Shown: one piece after another, positions 42,773-50,940 of the stretch
How the letters are laid out: each line of letters opens with the position of its first letter
Numbering within the stretch: position 1 is the first letter of the stretch
From: Robiginitomaculum sp.
GTDB lineage: Bacteria > Pseudomonadota > Alphaproteobacteria > Caulobacterales > Maricaulaceae
DNA: 64,000 nucleotides
Direction: 5' to 3'
Assembly: GCA_030949705.1 (NCBI GenBank)
Contig: JAUZSF010000021.1
Location: forward strand, 124,001 to 188,000
The notes under the pieces: generated by a model
What the model was told of the DNA's origin: nothing
Seen by the model: the letters and a program-made list of their open reading frames with translations, nothing else
The model's database searches: none
Position numbers and translations under genes: made by a program

Positions 42773-43627
42773 CTAGTTGGCTGACGCCAGTTTGGCGCCG
42801 TCAAGCGCATTATATGCAGCGTATTCTGCCTGTGTTTTGGCAAACCAGGCATCATAGTCCGCTTGCGGCAGCACATGGATTTCGATTGGCATAAAGGCAT
42901 GGCGCTTGCCACACAGTTCGGAACACTGGCCATAATAAATGCCCGGTTCGTCCACCTTGAACCAGGTTTCATTCAACCGCCCCGGTACCGCATCAATCTT
43001 CACACCAAAGGCCGGCAAGGCAAAACTGTGCAAAACATCACTGGCCGTAACCACAACACGCACGACCTTGCCAGCCGGAACCACCATGGGGTTATCCACC
43101 CCAAGCAGGCGGGGCTTGCCCGCGGCCTTGGCTTCCTCTGCATTCAACATGATCGAGGAATAACTCAGCGTTTTATCGGGATCACCCGCCGGATCAGTAT
43201 ATTCATAATCCCAATACCATTGCGAACCGATGGCCTTAACGGTCAAATCCGCGTCCGGAACGACATCCTCAAGGTATAGCAAACGAAAGGATGGGACCGC
43301 GATGACTACCAGAATCAGCACCGGCACCAGGGTCCAGATCACTTCAACCAGACTATTATGGCTGAACCGCATGGGTTCCGGGTTCGCCTTGCGGTTAAAA
43401 CGAATGAAAATGTACAACATTAACACCGTCACCAGCACCACAATGGTGGTAATGATCGGCATTAGCCAAAGATTATGAAAAATATGGATTTGCCGGGCCA
43501 CTTCGGTCGCCGCCGGTTGAAAACCAAACGTTTTCTCTTGTGGAACATGCTGCGGCAAATCCGCAAAAGCCGGTAAAGCCGTCAAAGTCAGGAAAAGACC
43601 AGCGGCAAATTTTGACAGGAAACGCAT
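42773..43627 (-). CDS. ctaC: Cytochrome c oxidase subunit II
   Basis: 284 residues: signal peptide (1-22, ending AFA), two membrane helices (about 52-75, 92-112) and the CuA domain. CuA ligands visible: His200, Cys235, Glu237, Cys239, His243, Met246 (QCSELCGKRHAFM). No fused cytochrome c domain. ATG 43627 follows GAGGG. Confidence 0.97.
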   Translation of the reverse strand: MRFLSKFAAGLFLTLTALPAFADLPQHVPQEKTFGFQPAATEVARQIHIFHNLWLMPIITTIVVLVTVLMLYIFIRFNRKANPEPMRFSHNSLVEVIWTLVPVLILVVIAVPSFRLLYLEDVVPDADLTVKAIGSQWYWDYEYTDPAGDPDKTLSYSSIMLNAEEAKAAGKPRLLGVDNPMVVPAGKVVRVVVTASDVLHSFALPAFGVKIDAVPGRLNETWFKVDEPGIYYGQCSELCGKRHAFMPIEIHVLPQADYDAWFAKTQAEYAAYNALDGAKLASAN

Positions 43628-43881
43628 CCTACCCTCATATACTGATGCCCGGAAGATGATGGCAGAAGGCCCACCCCCCCCGGCGTGATCGACATGGGAC
43701 ACCTTGTCGCAGAGTCTCCCCCGGTTTTGCAAGGTCAATTTCAGCATTACCGTATATTCACTCGCGTTTTTTACCGAAAAATGCTATAAAAGGGCCGTAA
43801 ACGTGACTGATTTTTACCTTTCGCATGTGCGTAGGGGGGGCAGTCCTGGTGATATGCCCGCTCTCGCCAAGGGAGTGATCC

Positions 43882-44445
43882 ATGAAATCCTTAGCGCAGA
43901 TAATGACCATCTTATGCGTTTTCCCCGCCATGATGGTCGCCAGTGCTGCCAGCGCCGACACCTTCACCATTGGTCAAAGTTATGGTGCAGAATGCTATGA
44001 TAACGCCCGCAGCATGGGATTCAGCACCGCTTCGATCAATGCCTGCAACCGGGCAATTGATGATGATACACTGACAAAAAAGGATCGCGCCGCAACCTAT
44101 GTAAACCGTGGAATTGTCCGGGCATATCTAGAGGATTATGACGGCGCCCTTGCCGACTATGCCGAAGCCCTGAAGCTCAGCCCTGATTTGGCCGAAGCCT
44201 TTGCCAATCGCGGTGGTGCCCTCATCAAACTTGAGCGTTTTGATTCGGCCCTGGAAGCCCTCAACAAGGCTCTTGCACTCTCTCCAAAACAACCCGAACG
44301 GGTCTATTATAACCGTTCCATCGTCTATGAAATTATGGGCAAAACCCGTGAAGCCTATGAAGATTTAAAAAAAGCAGCCGCGCTGGCCCCCCAATGGACA
44401 CAGCCACAACGTGAATTACAGCGCTATCAGGTGGTTGCCCGTTGA
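43882..44445 (+). CDS. Secreted TPR-repeat protein
   Basis: 187 residues: signal peptide (1-25, ending ASA), a short Cys-containing linker (CYDNARSMG, INACNRAI), and about three TPR units (YVNRGIVRAYLEDYDGAL; AFANRGGALIKLERFDSAL; YYNRSIVYEIMGKTREAY). Probably a periplasmic scaffold. AAGGGAG lies before the ATG. The 254-bp gap upstream to ctaC holds the divergent promoters; nothing else was recognised there. Confidence 0.85.
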   Translation: MKSLAQIMTILCVFPAMMVASAASADTFTIGQSYGAECYDNARSMGFSTASINACNRAIDDDTLTKKDRAATYVNRGIVRAYLEDYDGALADYAEALKLSPDLAEAFANRGGALIKLERFDSALEALNKALALSPKQPERVYYNRSIVYEIMGKTREAYEDLKKAAALAPQWTQPQRELQRYQVVAR

Positions 44446-44476
44446 TGCCGTTGCTTATCCACTCTAATTAGTGTGG

Positions 44477-45895
44477 ATGACCAATCCTGTATTTGAAGAT
44501 ACCGATCTGGACCTCGCGCAAGCCAGTTCCCTGACAGAAGACGCCCTTAACGGTGCTGATGATGGCGAAATGTTTGCTGAACGCAGCGTTTCAGAAAGCT
44601 TTGTGTTTGATGACGGGCGCCTTAAAAATGCCAGTTATGACGCCACGCGCGGCTTTGGCCTGCGCCGGGTCACCGGTGAAAAAACCGGCTATGCACACTC
44701 CACGGAACTTAGCCCCGCGGCGATGAAACGTGCGGCCAATGCAGTGCGCGCCGCCGATCGAGGCGCCAGCGGCATCTGGGCCGATGCCCCCCATCGCACC
44801 AATGCCATGCTTTATGGCGATGCGGACCCCGCTGATTCGCCCAGTTTCACCGAAAAGACGGAATTGCTGGCGCGCATAGATGCCTATGTGCGCGCACAGG
44901 ACCCCCGGGTGATTCAGGTCAGCGCCAGCCTGTCTGGCGAGCAACGCCACATCACGATATTACGCCCCGGCATGGATCCCATTTTTGATTGCCGGCCTCT
45001 GGTGCGTATTGGCGTTGCGGTCACGGTTGAAGAAAACGGACGGCGCGAAAACGGCCATGCCGGTGCCGGCGGTCGCACCACCTACGAACAATGGATTACC
45101 CCGCAAAGCTGGCAAAGCCTGGCCGATGAAGCCCTGCGCCAGGCCCTGGTGAATTTACAGGCCGTGGACTGCCCGGCCGGCGAAATGGATGTAGTTCTTG
45201 GCCCCGGCTGGCCCGGCATTTTGCTGCATGAAGCCATTGGCCACGGTCTGGAAGGCGATTTTAACCGCAAGGGCGAAAGCGCGTTTTCTGGCCGTATTGG
45301 CGAGCGCGTTGCCGCCAAAGGCGTCACCGTTGTGGATGATGGCAGCATTGCCGAGCGGCGCGGCTCGCTTACCGTGGATGATGAAGGCACGCCGACGCGC
45401 CCGACCACCCTGATTGAGGACGGCATATTGGTCGGCTATATGCAGGACCGGCAAAATGCCCGTCTGATGGGCATGGAGCCCACGGGCAATGGCCGTCGCG
45501 AAAGTTTTTCCTGCCCGCCACTGCCGCGCATGACCAACACCTTTATGCGCGCCGGCGAGCATGACCCGGATGAAATTCTGGCGTCGCTCAAAGACGGCAT
45601 TTATGCGGTCAATTTTGGCGGTGGGCAGGTGGACATCACCTCGGGCAAGTTTGTCTTCCAGTGCACCGAGGCTTATCTGGTGAAAAACGGCAAGATCGGT
45701 GCTCCGGTCAAAGGGGCTACGCTGATTGGTGATGGGCCCAGCGTGCTGACCCGGGTGCAGATGATCGGCAATGATTTTTCACTGGATCCCGGCATTGGCG
45801 TTTGCGGCAAAGCCGGCCAGGGCGTACCCGTTGGCGTAGGCCAGCCAACCATCAAAGTGGCCAGCGTTACCGTTGGTGGCGCAGACGTAGGCTAG
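44477..45895 (+). CDS. tldD: Metalloprotease TldD
   Basis: Subunit of the TldD/TldE (PmbA) protease that matures peptides and degrades unfolded ones. Zinc motif HEAIGHGLEGD (the two His and the Glu about residue 251 on this start), RRGSLTVDDEGTPT, YMQDRQNARLMG, VNFGGGQVDITSG, GDGPSVLTRV. Start ambiguous: ATG 44477 or GTG 44471; neither has a clear RBS, and a near-perfect 18-bp palindrome ends just before the ATG. tldE is not in the window. Confidence 0.94.
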   Translation: MTNPVFEDTDLDLAQASSLTEDALNGADDGEMFAERSVSESFVFDDGRLKNASYDATRGFGLRRVTGEKTGYAHSTELSPAAMKRAANAVRAADRGASGIWADAPHRTNAMLYGDADPADSPSFTEKTELLARIDAYVRAQDPRVIQVSASLSGEQRHITILRPGMDPIFDCRPLVRIGVAVTVEENGRRENGHAGAGGRTTYEQWITPQSWQSLADEALRQALVNLQAVDCPAGEMDVVLGPGWPGILLHEAIGHGLEGDFNRKGESAFSGRIGERVAAKGVTVVDDGSIAERRGSLTVDDEGTPTRPTTLIEDGILVGYMQDRQNARLMGMEPTGNGRRESFSCPPLPRMTNTFMRAGEHDPDEILASLKDGIYAVNFGGGQVDITSGKFVFQCTEAYLVKNGKIGAPVKGATLIGDGPSVLTRVQMIGNDFSLDPGIGVCGKAGQGVPVGVGQPTIKVASVTVGGADVG

Positions 45896-45907
45896 ACAAC
45901 AAAACGC

Positions 45908-46222
45908 CTAAATCGGCATACGCAGGATGTCCTGATAGGCGCGGATTACCTGGTCACGCACAGCAACCACGGTTTGCAAAGTCATTTCGGCTTCATTCAC
46001 GGCACTGACCACTTCGATCAGGTCCACCTTGCCCGTGGTCGATCCAACGGCCATTTGTTCTGCCTTGGCGGTGTCGGATGCCACCGAATTCATCGCATCC
46101 TTGACCATGGCCCCAAAGTCCAACTTGGCGGCCCCGGCCTCTTCACCGCCCGCGCCACCGATTTTGGCCGTATTGGCGGCCTGTCCATAGGCCTTCAGGG
46201 CTTGCATGGCGGTAAATGACAT
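45908..46222 (-). CDS. fliE: Flagellar hook-basal body protein FliE
   Basis: 104 residues linking MS ring and rod. C-terminal signature VDLIEVVSAVNEAEMTLQ and VAVRDQVIRAYQDILRMPI. Last gene of flgB-flgC-fliE, 11 nt after flgC; convergent with tldD with a 12-bp gap. Confidence 0.94.
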   Translation of the reverse strand: MSFTAMQALKAYGQAANTAKIGGAGGEEAGAAKLDFGAMVKDAMNSVASDTAKAEQMAVGSTTGKVDLIEVVSAVNEAEMTLQTVVAVRDQVIRAYQDILRMPI

Positions 46223-46233
46223 AGCGAGTATCC

Positions 46234-46650
46234 TTAGCGACTACGCAAGAGTTCCAATGTACGCGACAGCATGGCGCGACTGTTTTCAATGACGCTGATA
46301 TTGGCTTCAAAGCTGCGCTGGGCCTCGCGCATATCCATCAGCTCGACCATGGAATTGACATTGGGGTATTTGACAAACCCCTTGGCATCAGCGGCCGGAT
46401 GGCCCGGATCATAGACTGAGCGAAATTTAGAAGTATCGGCAATCGGCTGGCTCATATGCACCAGCCGCACACCGGTGGCCCGGTCCAGTTCCTCGGCAAA
46501 AACCGGGATTTTACGGCGATAGGGTTGCCCGTCCGGTCCGGTGGCCGTGGAGCCGGCATTGGCCACGTTTTCTGCAATCACCCGCATACGCGAGCTTTGC
46601 GCCCGCATGCCGGCGGCTGCAATTTTCAGGGCAGAGGACATATCCGTCAT
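46234..46650 (-). CDS. flgC: Flagellar basal-body rod protein FlgC
   Basis: 138 residues. N-terminal rod motif MSSALKIAAAGMRAQSSRMRV with IAENVANAGSTATGPDG, and C-terminal YPNVNSMVELMDMREAQRSFEANISVIENS, both diagnostic of proximal rod FlgC. Middle gene of the cluster. Confidence 0.96.
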   Translation of the reverse strand: MTDMSSALKIAAAGMRAQSSRMRVIAENVANAGSTATGPDGQPYRRKIPVFAEELDRATGVRLVHMSQPIADTSKFRSVYDPGHPAADAKGFVKYPNVNSMVELMDMREAQRSFEANISVIENSRAMLSRTLELLRSR

Positions 46651-46667
46651 GCGTCACCTCTTGTCAT

Positions 46668-47102
46668 TTAGCGGCCCGGCCTGGATATTGCCAGACGCAA
46701 CAGACCCATGCTTTTTTCATAAAGCCCGGCGGCGGCCTCATAGCGCATGCGGGTTTCCGCAACGCGCATGACCTGTTCTTCCAACACCACGGAATTACCA
46801 TTCAGCGTGGTTTCAGAATCCGGGCGATCCACAACCTTGAATGTTTTCGAAGCGCCACGGCTGCCCTGACGGCGGATATGGCCGGGCTCGGTCACCTGCA
46901 TAGTCACATGGGGACCAGACGACCTTTGGCCATGCATGGTATTGGATAACAGCTTGTTAAAGCTCTTGTCATCTATGTCCTTGGCGACATAGCCAGGCGT
47001 ATTGGCATTGGCAATATTGCGTGCCAACACCTTTTGGCGTTCGCCCAACATGGCCATAGTGCTACGCAATACATCAAAAACGGCAATACGGTTCAGGCTC
47101 AT
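46668..47102 (-). CDS. flgB: Flagellar basal-body rod protein FlgB
   Basis: 144 residues, proximal rod. MAMLGERQKVLARNIANANTPGY is the standard rod N-terminus; C-terminal EEQVMRVAETRMRYEAAAGLYEKSMGLL. First gene of the cluster; GAGGTGCAAGA lies before the ATG, and a TTAACCAT motif 36 bp upstream may be a control site. Confidence 0.95.
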   Translation of the reverse strand: MSLNRIAVFDVLRSTMAMLGERQKVLARNIANANTPGYVAKDIDDKSFNKLLSNTMHGQRSSGPHVTMQVTEPGHIRRQGSRGASKTFKVVDRPDSETTLNGNSVVLEEQVMRVAETRMRYEAAAGLYEKSMGLLRLAISRPGR

Positions 47103-47137
47103 TCTTGCACCTCGTTGGTGTCAAGAGTGCCGCACTT

Positions 47138-47145
47138 ATGGTTAA
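47138..47145 (-). promoter_or_regulatory. Possible CtrA half-site upstream of flgB
   Basis: TTAACCAT on the minus strand, 36 bp before the flgB start. This octamer resembles the single-site CtrA motif described for Caulobacter-type genomes. The context (flagellar rod operon, full CtrA boxes at fliO and fliX) supports it; alone it would be weak. Confidence 0.4.
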
Positions 47146-47185
47146 TAGAAGGTGAAAACGCGCCCCGGCCAATGACCTCATTTCG

Positions 47186-47731
47186 TTAAAATGCGCTTCC
47201 CGGCTCTTGTAAAAACCGCACCTCTTCTTCGGTGCTTTTTCGCCCCAACACCGCATTACGATGCGGAAAGCGCCCAAAACGGTCAATAATGGTCTTATGC
47301 TTTATGGCAAAGTCATAATTATCTTCCAGACCTGGCGCCGAAAACAGATCCACTGAGCGCGCCTGATCCTGCGCCGCCTCACTGTGCATATACGGCATAT
47401 AGAAAAAAGCCTTTTGCGAAGGCAATAATCCCTGGTCCTGCCCCGCCGCAATGCCGAACTCGGCAATCTGCAAGGCCAGATCATCCGTGGCAAACGCCCG
47501 TTTCGTTCCGCGAAACATATTGCGGGGGAACTGATCCAGCACCAGTATGCGAGCCAGCGTTTCCAGTGCTTGTTCAGCAGGGTTGGGTTCTAAAGCGGAC
47601 ATGGCTTCGTATACAGCACCAAAGCGCGCGCTGATGGCCTCATCCACATGGTGGTCTTTAACAAACCAGTGTTTTGGTTCCAGTTCGTCAAACCAGAACG
47701 CCAGTACAGCGCTTAGGGATTTCTCTTTCAT
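47186..47731 (-). CDS. DUF924 family protein
   Basis: 181 residues: VLAFWFDELEPKHWF start, DQFPRNMFRGTKRAFATD, FFYMPYMHSEAAQDQ, GRFPHRNAVLGRKSTEEE, all typical of DUF924 (COG3803), a TPR-like soluble family of unknown function. GGAGAG before ATG 47731. Divergent from fliO. Confidence 0.92.
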   Translation of the reverse strand: MKEKSLSAVLAFWFDELEPKHWFVKDHHVDEAISARFGAVYEAMSALEPNPAEQALETLARILVLDQFPRNMFRGTKRAFATDDLALQIAEFGIAAGQDQGLLPSQKAFFYMPYMHSEAAQDQARSVDLFSAPGLEDNYDFAIKHKTIIDRFGRFPHRNAVLGRKSTEEEVRFLQEPGSAF

Positions 47732-47772
47732 CGTCTCTCCTATCAACTGGTAATGCATGCAAATATTTATGC

Positions 47773-47788
47773 TTAACGGAACCTTAAC
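47773..47788 (+). promoter_or_regulatory. CtrA-type box upstream of fliO-fliP
   Basis: TTAA-N7-TTAAC (TTAACGGAACCTTAAC), the full consensus recognised by CtrA, 51 bp before fliO. It shares the flanking TTATGC with the box upstream of fliX at 61609. Confidence 0.7.
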
Positions 47789-47838
47789 ACCGCCAGCGCG
47801 ACAGTCATCCCATAACCGTTTGTGCAAGGGCGCGGGCA

Positions 47839-48144
47839 ATGGAATATTTCAACACCGGCCGGTATCTGGCAGGATTATTATTTACGCTGGGTCTAATTTT
47901 CGGCCTCTGGTATCTGGTGCGCCGATATGCCCCTGGCATGGTTCGCGGTGCGCCGGTAGGCGAGGGAAAGACCCTGCATGTCCGCGAAATTCTACAGATC
48001 GACCCCAGACGTCGCGTCGTGGTGGTTAATAGCGGCCAGCGCGAACATATTCTTCTTCTGGGACTGACCGGGGATATTCTGATTGAAAGCCGGGATGCGC
48101 CGCCTCCTGCCCCGGAAACAACAGACAAGGATAGCACCACATGA
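47839..48144 (+). CDS. fliO: Flagellar biosynthesis protein FliO-like
   Basis: 101 residues: one membrane helix (about 9-27, LLFTLGLIFGLWYLVRRYAP), then a basic cytoplasmic part with VREILQIDPRRRVVVVNSGQREHILLLG, the FliO pattern. Overlaps fliP by 4 nt. Export-gate assembly factor. Confidence 0.87.
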   Translation: MEYFNTGRYLAGLLFTLGLIFGLWYLVRRYAPGMVRGAPVGEGKTLHVREILQIDPRRRVVVVNSGQREHILLLGLTGDILIESRDAPPPAPETTDKDSTT

Positions 48145-48884
48145 GCCGGGGAATGAAAACCCTGTTGGTCACCCTGGCGGGTTTGGCAGCGATTTTGTTA
48201 TTTGCCGAGCCGGTATTGGCCCAGTCTGTCACCATTGATGCCGGCGGCGAGGGCGTGCTGACCAATCGGGTATTGCAATTGATTGCCTTGCTGACAATTC
48301 TGTCGCTGGCCCCCTCGATTGTCATCATGACCACCAGCTTTGTGCGTATTGTGGTGGTTCTGTCCTTGTTGCGCACCGCGTCGGGTCTGCAACAGGCGCC
48401 CCCCAATATGGTGCTGACCTCGTTGGCCATATTTTTGACGGCCTTCATCATGGCCCCGGTGTTTCAGCAAAGCTATGACGATGGTATTGAACCATTGATG
48501 AATCAGGAGATCGAGCTGAGCGAAGCCTTCACCAAAAGCGCCGCGCCCATCAAAACCTTTATGCTGGCCCAAACCCGCGAAGAGGATCTGGGCCTGTTTC
48601 TGGGACTCAGCAATGCCCCCGTGCCGCCCACGGCCGAAGATACCCCGCTGAACATTGTTGCCCCGGCCTTTATGATTTCTGAACTGCGCCGCGCCTTTGA
48701 AATCGGCTTTTTGTATTTCATTCCGTTTTTGATCATTGATCTGGTGGTATCCAGTATCCTGATGTCCATGGGTATGATGATGCTGCCCCCGGTGATCATA
48801 TCCTTGCCGTTCAAGTTGATCTTTTTTGTGCTGGTCGATGGCTGGCGTTTGGTGGTCGGCAGTCTGGTGCAAAGCTTTAATTAA
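48141..48884 (+). CDS. fliP: Flagellar export gate protein FliP
   Basis: 247 residues: signal peptide, then TM segments. Diagnostic SIVIMTTSFVRIVVVLSLLR, TFIMAPVF-type (here TAFIMAPVFQ), APAFMISELRRAFEIGF and FLIIDLVVSSILMSMGMMM. Forms the type III secretion gate with FliQ and FliR, which are elsewhere. Follows fliO. Confidence 0.97.
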   Translation: MSRGMKTLLVTLAGLAAILLFAEPVLAQSVTIDAGGEGVLTNRVLQLIALLTILSLAPSIVIMTTSFVRIVVVLSLLRTASGLQQAPPNMVLTSLAIFLTAFIMAPVFQQSYDDGIEPLMNQEIELSEAFTKSAAPIKTFMLAQTREEDLGLFLGLSNAPVPPTAEDTPLNIVAPAFMISELRRAFEIGFLYFIPFLIIDLVVSSILMSMGMMMLPPVIISLPFKLIFFVLVDGWRLVVGSLVQSFN

Positions 48885-48960
48885 GACCTGACGTAATTCA
48901 GATGGAATTTTCAACAAAAGTTTGGTATAGAACCTGAGGGACAAGTCTTGGGGGATCGCT

Positions 48961-50868
48961 ATGCGTGTATCCATTTTCATCGCCGGTTTCATTGCACTGG
49001 TTAGTTTTTTCTGTGGTTCTATCTCCTTTGCTGAAACCTCTGCATCCAAGACCATTCTGGTTTTTGATGCTTCGGGCAGCATGTGGGGGCAAATTGACGG
49101 CCAACCCAAAATCACCATTGCCAGATCAGTCTTTGACACGGTTCTCAAGGATTGGCAGCCTGGTAATGAACTTGGCCTGATCGCTTATGGGCACCGACGC
49201 AAAGGTGATTGCAGCGATATAGAGCAAATTATTGCCCCCGGTCCGGTGGATGCTACGGCGTTTAGCGCCGCGTTGAAGGCCCTGAACCCCAAAGGCAAAA
49301 CACCACTGTCCGCCGCGGTTAAACAGGCCGCGGAAACGCTGAAATATGAAGAGAACAAAGCCACGGTCATTCTGGTCACCGATGGTCTGGAAACCTGTAA
49401 TGCAGACCCATGCGCCGTGGCCAGCGAACTGGAAAAGCTGGGGGTGGATTTCACCACCCATGTGATTGGGTTTGACCTCTCGGAGAAAGAATCCAAGGCC
49501 GTTCGCTGCGTGGCTGAAAACACCGGCGGACAGTATTTTTCGGCCTCCAATGCCGCCGAGCTTGGCACCGCTATGAGTGTGGCCTCCAAGGCGGCAACCC
49601 TTGCCTATAACGTGTTACTGCATGGCAAAACCCGCAAGGATGCAAAAGAGTTGCAAGACGGGGTGAGCTGGGAAGTTTATGCTTATGATCATGGCAAATT
49701 GGCGGACAAATATCTGACCTACACCTATGCGACACCAGCATCCTTTGCGCTCGCACCTGGCAAATACCGTATCAAAGCGGTATATGGCAAAGCCGAGATT
49801 ACAAAGGATATAGAGGTAAAAGAAGAAGGGCTAACCGAAGCTGATCTGATTTTTGGCACCGGCACTTTAATTGTCAGTGGCCGGGCGGGTTCGCAATCAC
49901 AAGACCCCGTGGGAAAAGAATGGGATATTTTCCCCATCATTGGCGGCCAGGTCTCGGACAAATATATCGCCTATTCCTATAGCGTACCGGGGCGTTTCAC
50001 CCTGCCCGCCGGAAAATACCGCATCAAGGCCATGTACGGCAAAGCCGAAACCTTTAAGGATGTGGAGGTCAAAACCGACGAGACCACCAATATTGTCATT
50101 ATCTTTGGTACTGGCAAGCTGGTAGTCAGTGGGCTCAACAGTGAGGCTTCGCAAAAACCAGTGGGCAAGGAATGGGATATCTACCCCATCCGCAATGGTG
50201 AAGTTTCAGACAAATATATTGCCTACACCTATAACACCCCGGCGCGCTTCACCCTGCCCGCCGGAAAATACCGCATCAAGGCCATGTACGGCAAAGCGGT
50301 GACCTTTAAGGATGTGGAGATCAAAACCGATGAAACCACCCAAACCATTATTATCTTCAATACCGGTTATTTAACTGTCAGTGGGCGCAACAACAAAACT
50401 TCGCAAAAACCAGTGGGCAAGGAATGGGATATCTACCCCATCCGCAATGGTGAAGTTTCAGACAAATATATCGCCTATACCTATAACACCCCGGCGAACT
50501 TTACCCTGCCTGCCGGAAAATACCGCATCAAGGGCATATACGGCAAAGCGGTGACTGTTAAGGATGTGGAGGTCAAAACCGATGAAACCACCCAAACCAT
50601 TGTCACTTTCAATACCGGTTATTTAACCGTCAGTGGCCGTACCCGCGCCAATCCACAAAAGACGGTGGGCAAGGAATGGGATATCTATCCCATTCGCAAT
50701 GGTGAAGTTTCAGACAAATATATCGCCTATACCTATAGCACTCCGGCGAACTTTACCCTGCCTGCCGGGAAATACCGCATCAAGGGCATTTATGGCGATA
50801 AGACGTATATGAAAGATATAACCATCAAGGCCGATGAGAAAAACGAAGTGGTGATGCAATTTGATTAG
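48961..50868 (+). CDS. Secreted VWA-domain protein with five tandem 84-residue repeats
   Basis: 635 residues: signal peptide 1-24 (ending SFA), VWA domain about 29-200 with the MIDAS DASGS (Asp36, Ser38, Ser40) and VTDGLETC, then five repeats of exactly 84 residues to the end. Repeat core: VGKEWDIYPIRNGEVSDKY, FTLPAGKYRIKAMYGKA, KDVEVKTDETT. The repeats look like beta-sandwich (PEGA/carboxypeptidase-regulatory-like) modules. Probably a periplasmic or surface adhesion or scaffold protein with metal-dependent ligand binding; function unknown. Confidence 0.85.
   Translation: MRVSIFIAGFIALVSFFCGSISFAETSASKTILVFDASGSMWGQIDGQPKITIARSVFDTVLKDWQPGNELGLIAYGHRRKGDCSDIEQIIAPGPVDATAFSAALKALNPKGKTPLSAAVKQAAETLKYEENKATVILVTDGLETCNADPCAVASELEKLGVDFTTHVIGFDLSEKESKAVRCVAENTGGQYFSASNAAELGTAMSVASKAATLAYNVLLHGKTRKDAKELQDGVSWEVYAYDHGKLADKYLTYTYATPASFALAPGKYRIKAVYGKAEITKDIEVKEEGLTEADLIFGTGTLIVSGRAGSQSQDPVGKEWDIFPIIGGQVSDKYIAYSYSVPGRFTLPAGKYRIKAMYGKAETFKDVEVKTDETTNIVIIFGTGKLVVSGLNSEASQKPVGKEWDIYPIRNGEVSDKYIAYTYNTPARFTLPAGKYRIKAMYGKAVTFKDVEIKTDETTQTIIIFNTGYLTVSGRNNKTSQKPVGKEWDIYPIRNGEVSDKYIAYTYNTPANFTLPAGKYRIKGIYGKAVTVKDVEVKTDETTQTIVTFNTGYLTVSGRTRANPQKTVGKEWDIYPIRNGEVSDKYIAYTYSTPANFTLPAGKYRIKGIYGDKTYMKDITIKADEKNEVVMQFD
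49612..50868 (+). repeat. Five tandem 252-bp coding repeats
   Basis: Units at about 49612, 49864, 50116, 50368 and 50620, each 252 bp apart measured at the conserved Trp codon (49669, 49921 and so on). Unit 1 is diverged, units 3-5 are nearly identical over their first ~55 bp, which indicates recent duplication or conversion and a risk of assembly collapse. Confidence 0.92.
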
Positions 50869-50940
50869 GGAAAATTTCTCTCTTTGACTTAGCCGCAACG
50901 ACATTCCATCATGAGATGAATCATAATCAATGGAAAAAAA

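Noticed and set aside
47103-47185. Sigma-54 promoter before flgB
   Set aside because: No TGGCAC-N5-TTGC match within one or two mismatches was found.
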